30,742 nucleotides of DNA from a virus, in IMG/VR virus record IMGVR_UViG_3300037246_000652, positions 1 to 30,742 of that record. One strand, 5' to 3'. The notes under the pieces were generated by a model, which saw nothing but the letters and a program-made list of their open reading frames with translations, made no database searches and had not been told where the DNA came from. The position numbers and the translations under genes were made by a program. Below, in pieces: positions 21,547 through 29,131 of this stretch (its first letter is position 1; the number at the start of each line of letters is the position of its first letter).

Positions 21547-21841
21547 TGTCATCTTCCTCGAAAATAGGATGAGAGGGGTATTCGTCCTTCTCATCGTCAC
21601 CTGGTTGTTCTTCCACATCATCACTGTCTGTCATTTTAGCCACAGCCATACGTGTTATGTTGTCCTTGTAGATACCCACAAAGAAGGAACCCACTAGCCA
21701 CGCCGTGAAGGACAGGCCTAGAGCCTGCATAGACGTTCTAATCTCTAGCTCCGCATACATGGTGAAGAAGAACACCGCTAGACATATCAGGCTTATAATC
21801 CTGGCTGTAAGTGCGGCGAAGAATATCTGCTTCATCTTCAT
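21539..21841 (-). CDS. two-span membrane protein with acidic tail
   Basis: 100 residues. Two hydrophobic segments (about 7-29 and 40-58) are joined by a short polar loop, and the last 35 residues are very acidic (DDVEEQPGDDEKDEYP). The start is ATG 21841 in an overlap with the dNMP kinase gene. Topology rules favour both ends in the cytoplasm. The function is unknown; it is not obviously a holin, since the tail is acidic and the second helix is interrupted by a Gly pair. Confidence 0.65.
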   Translation of the reverse strand: MKMKQIFFAALTARIISLICLAVFFFTMYAELEIRTSMQALGLSFTAWLVGSFFVGIYKDNITRMAVAKMTDSDDVEEQPGDDEKDEYPSHPIFEEDDNE

Positions 21842-22680
21842 TTGGCCCTCTTGAATGCTGCGGCAACTACGTCCACCGCTGAATACAGCTCTGGTAGCGT
21901 GCCCTCGTTAGTAAGGACGGCATCAAACTGGTCGTCTGTAAAGGTCTTCTGCTCTGCCTCAGATTCGTGGTTCGGTATACCTACCTTCTTGGCCTTGCGG
22001 TCTGAGGATTTTCTGGTAACACGGATAAGCTTACCGTCCACAGACTTGACACTCTCTAGCTCGTTGGCGAAACGGACATCGGACACAACGACACCAGTTG
22101 GTGGGGGACATTCCTCTCCCGTGAACTCTTCCTCGCGGGTGTAGCTTTCCCCGTCTAGGATACGGCCAGCGTTGTCAACAAGTTTGTCAATCCAAATGTT
22201 TTCCCCGCAAACCTCTCTACCCCACTGTGTGCCTAGCTGCTGTAGCATGATACGTGGGCTAAGCTGATTGTAGTGGTGGCCTAGGGAGGCGAACCAGAAG
22301 TAGAGCATATTCAAAGCTTCTTCTCTGGCGGCAGGTTCCTCAAGCAGCCCGTTCACAAACTCCTCGCCGTAGTCTGCTAGACGCATAGCTGCGTCACCCC
22401 AATAGGGGTCGCAGTGTCTTCGCACCTTAGAGATGCTGCACCCAGGCTTGAACTCTACTTGGCTAACGCGAATGCTGCACTCGTTGAAGCCAGGGTCAAA
22501 GTGGTTCCTAGCCGAGGAAGGTCCCCAAAGCTGGATAACGTCGAACCCGAATACGTTCAGGCCAAAGCGCTTCATTGGGTCTGCTAGAGATAGCTGCGTG
22601 TAGTCGTGATTCTGCACCAACCTACCAGCTATCTCATCTTTTCCAGCGCCAGCCTGACCGGTAATACCGATGATACGCAT
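21838..22680 (-). CDS. deoxynucleoside monophosphate kinase
   Basis: 280 residues from ATG 22680, which overlaps the previous stop as TGATG. It phosphorylates dNMPs to dNDPs for phage DNA synthesis. A P-loop GQAGAGKD (8-15) opens the protein, followed by LADPMKRF, SPRIMLQQLGTQWGRE (a block typical of phage dNMP kinases), NIWIDKL and VVSDVRFANELE, and a C-terminal arm with a basic RKSSDRKAKK. The HY-type insert around residues 60-130 is longer than usual. It is the last recognisable nucleotide-metabolism gene of the replication block. Confidence 0.85.
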   Translation of the reverse strand: MRIIGITGQAGAGKDEIAGRLVQNHDYTQLSLADPMKRFGLNVFGFDVIQLWGPSSARNHFDPGFNECSIRVSQVEFKPGCSISKVRRHCDPYWGDAAMRLADYGEEFVNGLLEEPAAREEALNMLYFWFASLGHHYNQLSPRIMLQQLGTQWGREVCGENIWIDKLVDNAGRILDGESYTREEEFTGEECPPPTGVVVSDVRFANELESVKSVDGKLIRVTRKSSDRKAKKVGIPNHESEAEQKTFTDDQFDAVLTNEGTLPELYSAVDVVAAAFKRAK

Positions 22681-23006
22681 CAATCTTCTCCGAGATCAAT
22701 AGATCCAAAGAAGTCTGAATCGAGTTCAAGTTCTTCTTCATCTTCTTCATCTCCGAACATTGCGTTCTCTAAAAGGTTAGCAGCCAGGTTTGCAATGCTG
22801 ACTAGATAGTTGTCCTCATCCCCCGTCTCGGGAGAAAGGACCTGTAGGTCCAGCATGAAGTCATCCTCTCCCTCACCAGGTTCTTTGGTGATAACTAAGG
22901 CAACTGCGTTCTTAGGTATTTCTCTTTTAGGTTTAGTCATTTTACTCTCTTCATCCAGCAACTCTTGCCTACGGCGCATTGCATCAAGCACAGGATTGTA
23001 AGCCAT
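22680..23006 (-). CDS. acidic protein, 108 aa, unknown function
   Basis: ATG 23006 is preceded by AGGAG at a good distance. A short basic head (residues 1-30) is followed by a beta-rich middle (NAVALVITKEP, DFMLDLQVLSPE, DNYLVSIANLAANLLENAMFG) and a strongly acidic tail (about 85-108). The arrangement of a compact core with an acidic tail next to DNA-processing genes recalls SSB-type interaction tails, but no family was recognised. Confidence 0.65.
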   Translation of the reverse strand: MAYNPVLDAMRRRQELLDEESKMTKPKREIPKNAVALVITKEPGEGEDDFMLDLQVLSPETGDEDNYLVSIANLAANLLENAMFGDEEDEEELELDSDFFGSIDLGED

Positions 23007-23015
23007 TGTAATCTC

Positions 23016-23390
23016 CTAGACTAGTCCGTAACGTTTTGCTTCTTCCAGGGAGACCTTGTAAAAGGTCTGCTCATCCAAGTTTCTACGTATACACAATAAG
23101 TCCAATCTCTCCTGTGTCAAGTAGGCAGCCCTGTCTAATTGTGCTTTGATTTCAAGAGAATCGGAGGTTAGGTGCTGATTCTGGGCCAGAGCGAGCATAG
23201 CTCCTGTGGCCTGAACAGCTAGGGTATCGAAGTCCCCGCCAGCTTTCCCTCTTAGAAGGGCGGCTACCTTATCTAAACATTTAGTTGTCTCTCCCATATG
23301 CTGTGCAGCACGGGCGGCTAGTTGCTTCATGATTTCGGAACCAGGAACTACAAATACCTGGGTGGTGTCTCTTACTGTTGTTGCGGCCAT
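23016..23390 (-). CDS. all-helical protein, 124 aa, unknown function
   Basis: The start at 23390 overlaps the gp46-like stop as TAATG. A polar start (about 1-15) is followed by several helices with Ala and Leu (IMKQLAARAAQHMGETTKCLDKVAALLRG, then two more), so a helical bundle is likely. No motif was recognised. Its place directly after the SbcC/gp46-like gene makes a role in DNA end processing conceivable but unproven. Confidence 0.65.
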   Translation of the reverse strand: MAATTVRDTTQVFVVPGSEIMKQLAARAAQHMGETTKCLDKVAALLRGKAGGDFDTLAVQATGAMLALAQNQHLTSDSLEIKAQLDRAAYLTQERLDLLCIRRNLDEQTFYKVSLEEAKRYGLV

Positions 23391-25309
23391 TATGCTTTCT
23401 CCAGCGAGCTGAACCCGCCCTTCTTGACTACTGTCATTTTGTTTGGAAATAGTTGTTTGAAATGATCCTGGTGCGTAATAACGAACACAGTATCATATTG
23501 TTCCTGCTGCTGATTGAGCAGGAGAATTATGGCCTCTACACCAGCCTCATCGATTGACTCGAAGGGCTCGTCTAAGAAGCGGAATGGGATATTCTTATCT
23601 GCTCTCATGGCAGCCAGCTCACCTAGAGCTAAAGCTATAATAAGATTGGCCCTGGCTCTTTCCCCAGAGGAGTTAGAGGCATAGGAACCTCCGCCATGCT
23701 TCTGAGTGACCTGGATGTTGAACCGCTCTTTGCTCTTTCCGCTCTTGAGGGTGTCCTTAGTATGGAAGGTGATCTCCATCTCCCCCGCTGTCACAATGTC
23801 GGCGTACTTCTTGGCGAACTGGTTGAGAAGAGGCGTAACATGCTCCAACATGAAACTTCGAATTCCCTGAGGTGAAAAGCTGTCAACCCAAAAGTCTAGT
23901 ATTTCCAAGTCCTTACGAAGGGCTTCTATTTCTTTATCAAGCTTTCCATGTTCCTGTTGCTTATTGACAAACATCACCTCCTCGGACTCCACCAAAATCG
24001 AGTAAGGGTTAGCGTCAGCTTCGAGGCTTACCTTTCTCTCTGTGAGCTGTCCAATGCGCTGGTTTAGGTGGCCAGAGCTTACCTTAGCTTCCCGGCACTT
24101 CCCCAGCTGCACATCGACCCTAGTAATCTGATCCTGGTAGTAGCCTATCTTCTGTTCGGACTCTACGAGCTGGGTGTGGAGAACTTCCTTATCCCCATCC
24201 CACTTACCCCTGGTGAGGTCTTCGCTCTTCTCAATAGTATCGATCTTGATCTGAAGAGTACGCTCCTTCTTATCCAGGTTGGTTCTAAGCTTCTGGGCAT
24301 GCTCCGGGCTCACATCCTGGTAACAGGTGTGGCATTGACCCCCAAAGCCGTCCAGGGTGTTCTTCTTCTGGTCTACAGCCTCCATACGGACGCCTACTTC
24401 TACCAGATCCTCGCGCAGCTTGGCTATGTATGCAGAATAGTGGAGGTTGGTCTTGCCAATATCTGCTTTGAAAGACAGGTAGATATCCCCTTGCCCCTCA
24501 AGCAGAGTCTTTAGCTCCCCTTTCTCAACAGTTAGAGGGTCAATAGTAGATACAACCTGGTCTTCTTTTGCCTTGGTTTCCTCCAAGGAAGCTACAGCCG
24601 TATCTATCTCCTGAAGCTTTTCTAGCCGGTGATCCGCATACCCGCTTTCTTTAGTTTGCAGGCCTGTGATTCGCATCTCCACTTCAGAAATAGAACTCTC
24701 TAAATCAACCAAGCGGGTAGATAGGACAGCTAGCTCACCCGTAGCCGCCCTATGACGCCTTCTAGCCTCCTCAGAGGCCTTTCCAAGGGCCTCAGTACGG
24801 AGAAGCCTCTCCAGCAGAACCTTCACCTCTGCATCCGTCATGGTAGCAACGGTAATACCCGCTCCGGGCATCATGGCACAGAAAGTAGTGAAGTCCAGGC
24901 CTACGATGTCCTCAATCATGGACTGTGTAGCTGCAACAGAGGCACCAGACACCTCGGCCCCATCACACATAAGGATGAGATCGTTGGACTTGTGCTCCTT
25001 GTCCTCCTTGTTCTTGCGGTAGCGAATAACCTCGTACTCGTGGCTACCCTCAGAAAAGGAGACCCCCACCTTGCAGTTCGCATGAACCTTATTGTGGACT
25101 ACCTCATCCGAACCGAAACCACGGACGGTGTTCCCCCATAGCGCCCAGGTAAACGCATCCAAAGGCAAGGATTTGCCCGCACCATTGCTATCCGCTTGTG
25201 GTGCGTCCTCATTCCTGCCAAGGATGAGCGTTAGACCCTGGTCCGCTAGGGGGAGGGTCATCTCCCCCACGGAACCGAAGTTACTCAGTGTCAGTGTCAG
25301 AAACTTCAT
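23390..25309 (-). CDS. SbcC/Rad50/gp46-like recombination ATPase
   Basis: 639 residues. It pairs with a metallophosphoesterase nuclease to resect DNA ends for recombination. The N-terminal ATPase half has GRNEDAPQADSNGAGKS (31-47), a P-loop with the long insert known in phage members. Two long coiled-coil arms follow (about 170-320 and 345-490) around a zinc hook CHTC (near residue 327). The C-terminal half has the signature NSSGERARANLI (near 545), Walker B FRFLDEPFESID (near 580) and a His switch ITHQDH. Length and order fit T4 gp46 relatives. The nuclease gene is two genes upstream in the same operon. Confidence 0.92.
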   Translation of the reverse strand: MKFLTLTLSNFGSVGEMTLPLADQGLTLILGRNEDAPQADSNGAGKSLPLDAFTWALWGNTVRGFGSDEVVHNKVHANCKVGVSFSEGSHEYEVIRYRKNKEDKEHKSNDLILMCDGAEVSGASVAATQSMIEDIVGLDFTTFCAMMPGAGITVATMTDAEVKVLLERLLRTEALGKASEEARRRHRAATGELAVLSTRLVDLESSISEVEMRITGLQTKESGYADHRLEKLQEIDTAVASLEETKAKEDQVVSTIDPLTVEKGELKTLLEGQGDIYLSFKADIGKTNLHYSAYIAKLREDLVEVGVRMEAVDQKKNTLDGFGGQCHTCYQDVSPEHAQKLRTNLDKKERTLQIKIDTIEKSEDLTRGKWDGDKEVLHTQLVESEQKIGYYQDQITRVDVQLGKCREAKVSSGHLNQRIGQLTERKVSLEADANPYSILVESEEVMFVNKQQEHGKLDKEIEALRKDLEILDFWVDSFSPQGIRSFMLEHVTPLLNQFAKKYADIVTAGEMEITFHTKDTLKSGKSKERFNIQVTQKHGGGSYASNSSGERARANLIIALALGELAAMRADKNIPFRFLDEPFESIDEAGVEAIILLLNQQQEQYDTVFVITHQDHFKQLFPNKMTVVKKGGFSSLEKA

Positions 25310-25613
25310 TGGGAAGAATCTCTTTAACCATTTCCAGGGCCTTCTCGTTCACGGTTGCAGGCCTGTCCACGGGCGCTTCTTCGTCCTTAGGAATCGACGA
25401 CACGCAAAGCGTCAGGACGCCTTTGTACTGTCCCTCGCCTAGCTTAGCGCCCTCGTGCTTACGGAGACCGTCCAGCACCAGCTGATAGATTACGTCCGAA
25501 ATGTGAGCGGCGGGAATATCCTCTCGCTCCTCAATCGCGAACGTAATGTCTGCATTCACTGCAATGTGGTTGTCTGAAACCAACAGGCTTACGCCATTTG
25601 TCTTATTACTCAT
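25281..25613 (-). CDS. unknown protein between gp47-like and gp46-like genes
   Basis: 110 residues from ATG 25613 (TAGGA upstream), overlapping both neighbours (4 and 29 bases). The first half has beta strands (NGVSLLVSDNHIAVNADITFAIEE) and a helix, then LGEGQYKGVLTLCVSSIPKDE and an acidic end with a helix (ALEMVKEILPNEVSDTDTE). The strict coupling to the two recombination nuclease genes suggests a partner or regulator of that complex. No family was recognised. Confidence 0.65.
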   Translation of the reverse strand: MSNKTNGVSLLVSDNHIAVNADITFAIEEREDIPAAHISDVIYQLVLDGLRKHEGAKLGEGQYKGVLTLCVSSIPKDEEAPVDRPATVNEKALEMVKEILPNEVSDTDTE

Positions 25614-26719
25614 AATAGTCCTACCTCTTTTAATATGTCCCTGCCTACGGCAAGAACCTCTTCCTTGTTCAAATTCTCTGGTAACTTCTGCTCTACCCAC
25701 TCGTCCACCACTGCCGTTGGGCTTAGTTGTGTGGCGTCGAGTGAAAACTCTGTATTCTGTTCTTCTGTATCTACTACGATCTCTGGGGGGTTATCCAACT
25801 CCCACTTCAGTCTAAGCTCCTCACGGTCGAGGAACTTATCTTTGGTTATGTTCCTAACGAAGTCATTAGCCTTCATCATAGATAGCTCACCCCTGGAAGT
25901 TTTGCCGTCTCTAGTAATGACAAACTCTGGAGCCATAGTGCGGATCTGCTCGTGAATCTCCACTTTACCCTTTTCTACCTTCACATGCAAATAGCCTCGG
26001 CTTCCGTAGGCATCTCCCCAGTTGTGCTGGTGAGTCGCTCCGACAAACCATCCGTTAGAGAACAGCTGCTGGTGCTCGTGAAAGTGTCCGAAGAAACAAG
26101 CAGCAAACTTAGTATTAGGCACGTCCGACACAGTGATGTCAGCTTCGTTGATGAGAACATAGTCGCTTCCTACTGTAGCCCCCTGCATGCCGAGGTGCCC
26201 AAAGAGGATACTGGGCTTGCCTGAGTACTCAGCCAGGTTGCCAGCTACCTCTAGGCGGCGCTTAGCCTCTTCTAGGCTGTCGGTGTACGGCAGGAACACA
26301 AACTGAACTTCCTCTAAATCTTTAGCGTTAGTCTTGTCGTACACATGCACAAACTCGCTAAGCTCTCCCAGGCCTACCAAGTGGTGGTAGTTGCCTCTGC
26401 GGTCCCCCATATCATGGTTGCCGGGAATCATATATAGCTGGATGTCCTCATCAGCAAACTTCTGAAGTCGGTCAACTACAACGTGGCGAACATCCGTGGG
26501 CACAGACGTTCTACGATGGAACAGGTCTCCACAGAACACGACGTGCTCTATCTTCGTCTGCTTTGCGTATTCAAGAATCTCATCCAGAACAGCAGCGGTG
26601 TCAGCCAGCCGTGAGTTGTATAGTCCTCCCAGACCTGGGATGGTAGTCCTCGTTGCACCATAAGGAAAGTTATGGGCATGTAAGTCTGAGAAGACTATAA
26701 ACTCGAATGGCTTTGTCAT
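25610..26719 (-). CDS. SbcD/Mre11/gp47-like metallophosphoesterase nuclease
   Basis: 369 residues. All five phosphoesterase blocks are present: FSDLHAH (D12, H14), FCGDLFHRR (D65), PGNHD (N101, H102), the FGHLG His and GHFHEHQ with its metal-binding His pair. A capping domain fills about residues 230-300. It is the nuclease subunit that partners the gp46-like ATPase, cutting double- and single-stranded DNA ends with manganese. Length and motif order match the family. It begins in a TAATG overlap with recA, placing resection and strand exchange in one unit. Confidence 0.92.
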   Translation of the reverse strand: MTKPFEFIVFSDLHAHNFPYGATRTTIPGLGGLYNSRLADTAAVLDEILEYAKQTKIEHVVFCGDLFHRRTSVPTDVRHVVVDRLQKFADEDIQLYMIPGNHDMGDRRGNYHHLVGLGELSEFVHVYDKTNAKDLEEVQFVFLPYTDSLEEAKRRLEVAGNLAEYSGKPSILFGHLGMQGATVGSDYVLINEADITVSDVPNTKFAACFFGHFHEHQQLFSNGWFVGATHQHNWGDAYGSRGYLHVKVEKGKVEIHEQIRTMAPEFVITRDGKTSRGELSMMKANDFVRNITKDKFLDREELRLKWELDNPPEIVVDTEEQNTEFSLDATQLSPTAVVDEWVEQKLPENLNKEEVLAVGRDILKEVGLL

Positions 26720-27708
26720 TAGAATCCGTAATGTGCTCGAACTTGGGCCTCAATCACATCAAACTCTTCTTGATGCTCAGAGAACCAGTCTAGTGTAGCG
26801 TCCCGGCCTTGGCCGATGTTGTCCCCATTATAGGAGTACCATGCTCCGCTCTTAGACACGATATTCAGAGTCGTAGCTGCGTCCAGTACTTCTCCTGCTT
26901 TGTTGATTCCCTTACCAAATATGATATCGAACTCGCACTTGCGGAAGGGAGGAGCGACCTTGTTCTTCTTGACTGTGCAGCGAGTGCGGCAGCCAGGAAC
27001 GTCGTCGCCCTTCTTGATGTTTCCTATACGCGCAATCTCCACACGCTGCGTAGCGTAGAAGGCTAGCGCCTTACCACCTGAGGTGGTTGTTGGATTACCA
27101 AACATAACGCCAATCTTCTGACGAGTCTGATTGATAAATACTAGAGTGGTCTTAGACTTATGTACTGGACCTGCTAGCTTTCGCAGAGCCTGGCTCATCA
27201 TTCGAGCCTGTGCGCCTACGTGGTAGTCTCCTACCTCTCCCTCAATCTCTTTGATAGGAGTGAGAGCTGCAACCGAGTCGATTACAACAATGTCGAAGGC
27301 GTTGGATTCAACCAACTCACGAGCGAGGTTGAGGGCCTGCTCACCGCTATCAGGTTGGGACAGGACTAAGCCGTCCATATCCACACCAAGATTAGCAGCG
27401 TACTCAGGGTCCAGCGCGTGCTCAGCATCGATGAAGGCGGCTAAGCCCCCAGTCTTCTGAGCCTCAGCGATGGCGTGCAGCGTGAGAGTGGTCTTGCCAC
27501 TAGCTTCTGATCCCCAAATCTCTACCATGCGACCCCGTGCCCATCCGCCTACTCCAAGAGCAGCGTCTAGACCAAGGGAACCACTAGAGATGGTTTCAAT
27601 GTCCAGCTTGGGCATGTCGGCGTAAACACCGATCGTGTTCTGCCCATGATCCTTATTAAGCTTCTTTAGTAGCGCATCACGCGCCTTGATCTTGTCTTCT
27701 CTATCCAT
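26719..27708 (-). CDS. recA: RecA recombinase
   Basis: 329 residues from ATG 27708, after GGAGG; the frame reaches 27744 but that part lies upstream of the ribosome site. Bacterial-type RecA: Walker A GSEASGKT (66-73), Walker [10 protein letters not shown], loop L2 region [22 protein letters not shown], and a C-terminal domain shorter than the bacterial one, with no long acidic tail. It forms filaments on single-stranded DNA and exchanges strands, here probably as the phage recombinase in place of T4 UvsX. The missing acidic tail usually loosens SSB control; a UvsY-like candidate mediator is nearby. Confidence 0.95.
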   Translation of the reverse strand: MDREDKIKARDALLKKLNKDHGQNTIGVYADMPKLDIETISSGSLGLDAALGVGGWARGRMVEIWGSEASGKTTLTLHAIAEAQKTGGLAAFIDAEHALDPEYAANLGVDMDGLVLSQPDSGEQALNLARELVESNAFDIVVIDSVAALTPIKEIEGEVGDYHVGAQARMMSQALRKLAGPVHKSKTTLVFINQTRQKIGVMFGNPTTTSGGKALAFYATQRVEIARIGNIKKGDDVPGCRTRCTVKKNKVAPPFRKCEFDIIFGKGINKAGEVLDAATTLNIVSKSGAWYSYNGDNIGQGRDATLDWFSEHQEEFDVIEAQVRAHYGF

Positions 27709-27715
27709 AATTCCT

Positions 27716-27764
27716 CCAAAGTAGCTTTGGGGACCGCCGCGCACCCCTCAACGGCGACGGCCCC
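27716..27764 (-). promoter_or_regulatory. paired RNA hairpins between SSB and recA genes
   Basis: The 72-base gap holds two stems on the minus-strand transcript. The first is GC-rich (plus-strand 27729-27764: GGGG with CCCC, then CGCCG with CGGCG) and has no T-run after it. The second is CCAAAG-CTA-CTTTGG (27716-27730), whose 3' arm overlaps GG of the recA ribosome site (GGAGG, 27713-27717). They could block exonucleases, set the SSB:RecA ratio or mask the recA site; terminator use is unlikely. Confidence 0.5.
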
Positions 27765-27780
27765 CCTGCTACAACCTCAG

Positions 27781-28644
27781 TTAGCTGTTAAGACCTGCAC
27801 GCATTGCTGCTTCCAAATCGGCAGCTGCTGCGGGGTCCTTCTCCGCACTTACAGGAGCAGGTGCTGGGAGACTAGCTGAGGCGTTGTCGGGCAGGCTAGT
27901 CGCGTAGTCTGCTGCACGGCCACCGTCAAGTAGCTTCAACATACCATCGCGATCAAGCGTGAATCCCACCTTATCGAGGACGGGAAGGGCGATGTCGTCG
28001 TCAAAGCCTGTATCAGAGGCATCAAGGTCTGGGTAGACCTCGTAACGAGTCATCAAAGGATTGGGATTACCAATCTTATTGATACGGATACCACGACCCT
28101 CGTGGAGATCCGTAATGTCCTTACCGGACGAGTGGATGATTCCCAGGATTTGATCGAAGATTGTCAGAGGACAAGCGTAGATCTGAACCTTTGGCGAACC
28201 AACCTTGAAGGGAGCATCGTCATCAGGACGAGACTGCTTGAACTCAGCAACATCCTGAGCGGTATGCACTGGATCCTTTTCGACCACTACGTTTAGGAAG
28301 TAAGTCTTCTTGGCACGGAAGTCCTTAGCGAGCTTCTGCGCTTCTGCATCACCCTTGTTTCCACGAAGGCTCTGAACCAGCTCACAGATGGGACAATCCC
28401 CCTCTAGGTCTGGTGTTTCTTTGGGGCAGAGCACAGGACCCTTTTGGTCTGCGCTGACACCCCAATGTTGTGCGACCTCTCTCCAGAACTGGCCATCGAG
28501 AGCTTTGTCCCATTCAGGCATAACACGAATCTTGTTATCCCCGATCTCTGGACGCCAGAAGCGAGCCGATCCTCGGCCACCCCCACGCGATAGTTGTTCT
28601 TTGGTTCGCTTCTTAGCTGCGTTTACTTTATCTAGAATACCCAT
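27781..28644 (-). CDS. gp32-like single-stranded DNA-binding protein
   Basis: 287 residues. The N-terminus is basic (MGILDKVNAAKKRTKEQLSRGGGRGS), as in the cooperativity arm of T4 gp32. The core has WRPEIGDNKIRVMPEWD, then the zinc site H60, C73, C84, C87 (AQHWG, VLCPKE, CPIC), and the strands YFLNVVVEKDP and VQIYACPLTIFDQILGI typical of the gp32 OB fold. The C-terminal about 45 residues are Pro/Ala-rich with a weakly acidic helix, the place where gp32 relatives contact partners. It coats single strands for the polymerase, RecA and the mediator encoded around it. Confidence 0.88.
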   Translation of the reverse strand: MGILDKVNAAKKRTKEQLSRGGGRGSARFWRPEIGDNKIRVMPEWDKALDGQFWREVAQHWGVSADQKGPVLCPKETPDLEGDCPICELVQSLRGNKGDAEAQKLAKDFRAKKTYFLNVVVEKDPVHTAQDVAEFKQSRPDDDAPFKVGSPKVQIYACPLTIFDQILGIIHSSGKDITDLHEGRGIRINKIGNPNPLMTRYEVYPDLDASDTGFDDDIALPVLDKVGFTLDRDGMLKLLDGGRAADYATSLPDNASASLPAPAPVSAEKDPAAAADLEAAMRAGLNS

Positions 28645-28648
28645 TTTA

Positions 28649-29131
28649 CTATTTTCCTTGTTTGTACATTTCTTGTTTTATAGTTATATCTGACTGACCC
28701 TCAGCGCGATATGTTGCACCCATTTGGATGAGCATATCACGGCGATGAATCATAGCTTCTTTTGCGGCCTTTAGCAAGCCCGTGTTACGTTTAGCGTCCA
28801 GATAGTCCCCATGTGCTTTAGTGTAGGTGGGATCCGTGATTACGGAGTTCTCCACCATCTTCTCTGTCATCTTGACACCCGCTGCCTTGCCACTACTTCT
28901 GTGGTGGTGGTCTAGTCGGGCATAAGTTCTTGCTAGCTCCTCTTTGGCTCTACCATCTTTATCTAGGGCTAGCTCAAATGCCGTGGCGTACCAGGCAAAC
29001 AGCGCCCCATGCTCCATGAAGCATTCGTTGATGTTCTTGCTGCGCACGTCCAAGTGCTCGTTCAGGTCGTTGGGGAAGGTTACATCCCCAATCTTGAACA
29101 CGTCAAATAGTTCTAGTGTCTCTTCACTCAT
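28649..29131 (-). CDS. UvsY-like candidate recombination mediator
   Basis: 160 residues from ATG 29131, overlapping the polymerase stop as ATGA. It is helical: residues 47-78 read WYATAFELALDKDGRAKEELARTYARLDHHHR, and 87-142 a second pair of helices ending HRRDMLIQMGATYRAE. T4 UvsY has the same order of blocks, with a Trp helix, an ARLDYY segment, an acidic turn before a VLS.D segment, and a last helix with an Arg before a hydrophobic face. Identity is low but the pattern and the place between polymerase and gp32-like SSB fit. If right, it loads RecA onto SSB-coated DNA. Confidence 0.65.
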   Translation of the reverse strand: MSEETLELFDVFKIGDVTFPNDLNEHLDVRSKNINECFMEHGALFAWYATAFELALDKDGRAKEELARTYARLDHHHRSSGKAAGVKMTEKMVENSVITDPTYTKAHGDYLDAKRNTGLLKAAKEAMIHRRDMLIQMGATYRAEGQSDITIKQEMYKQGK

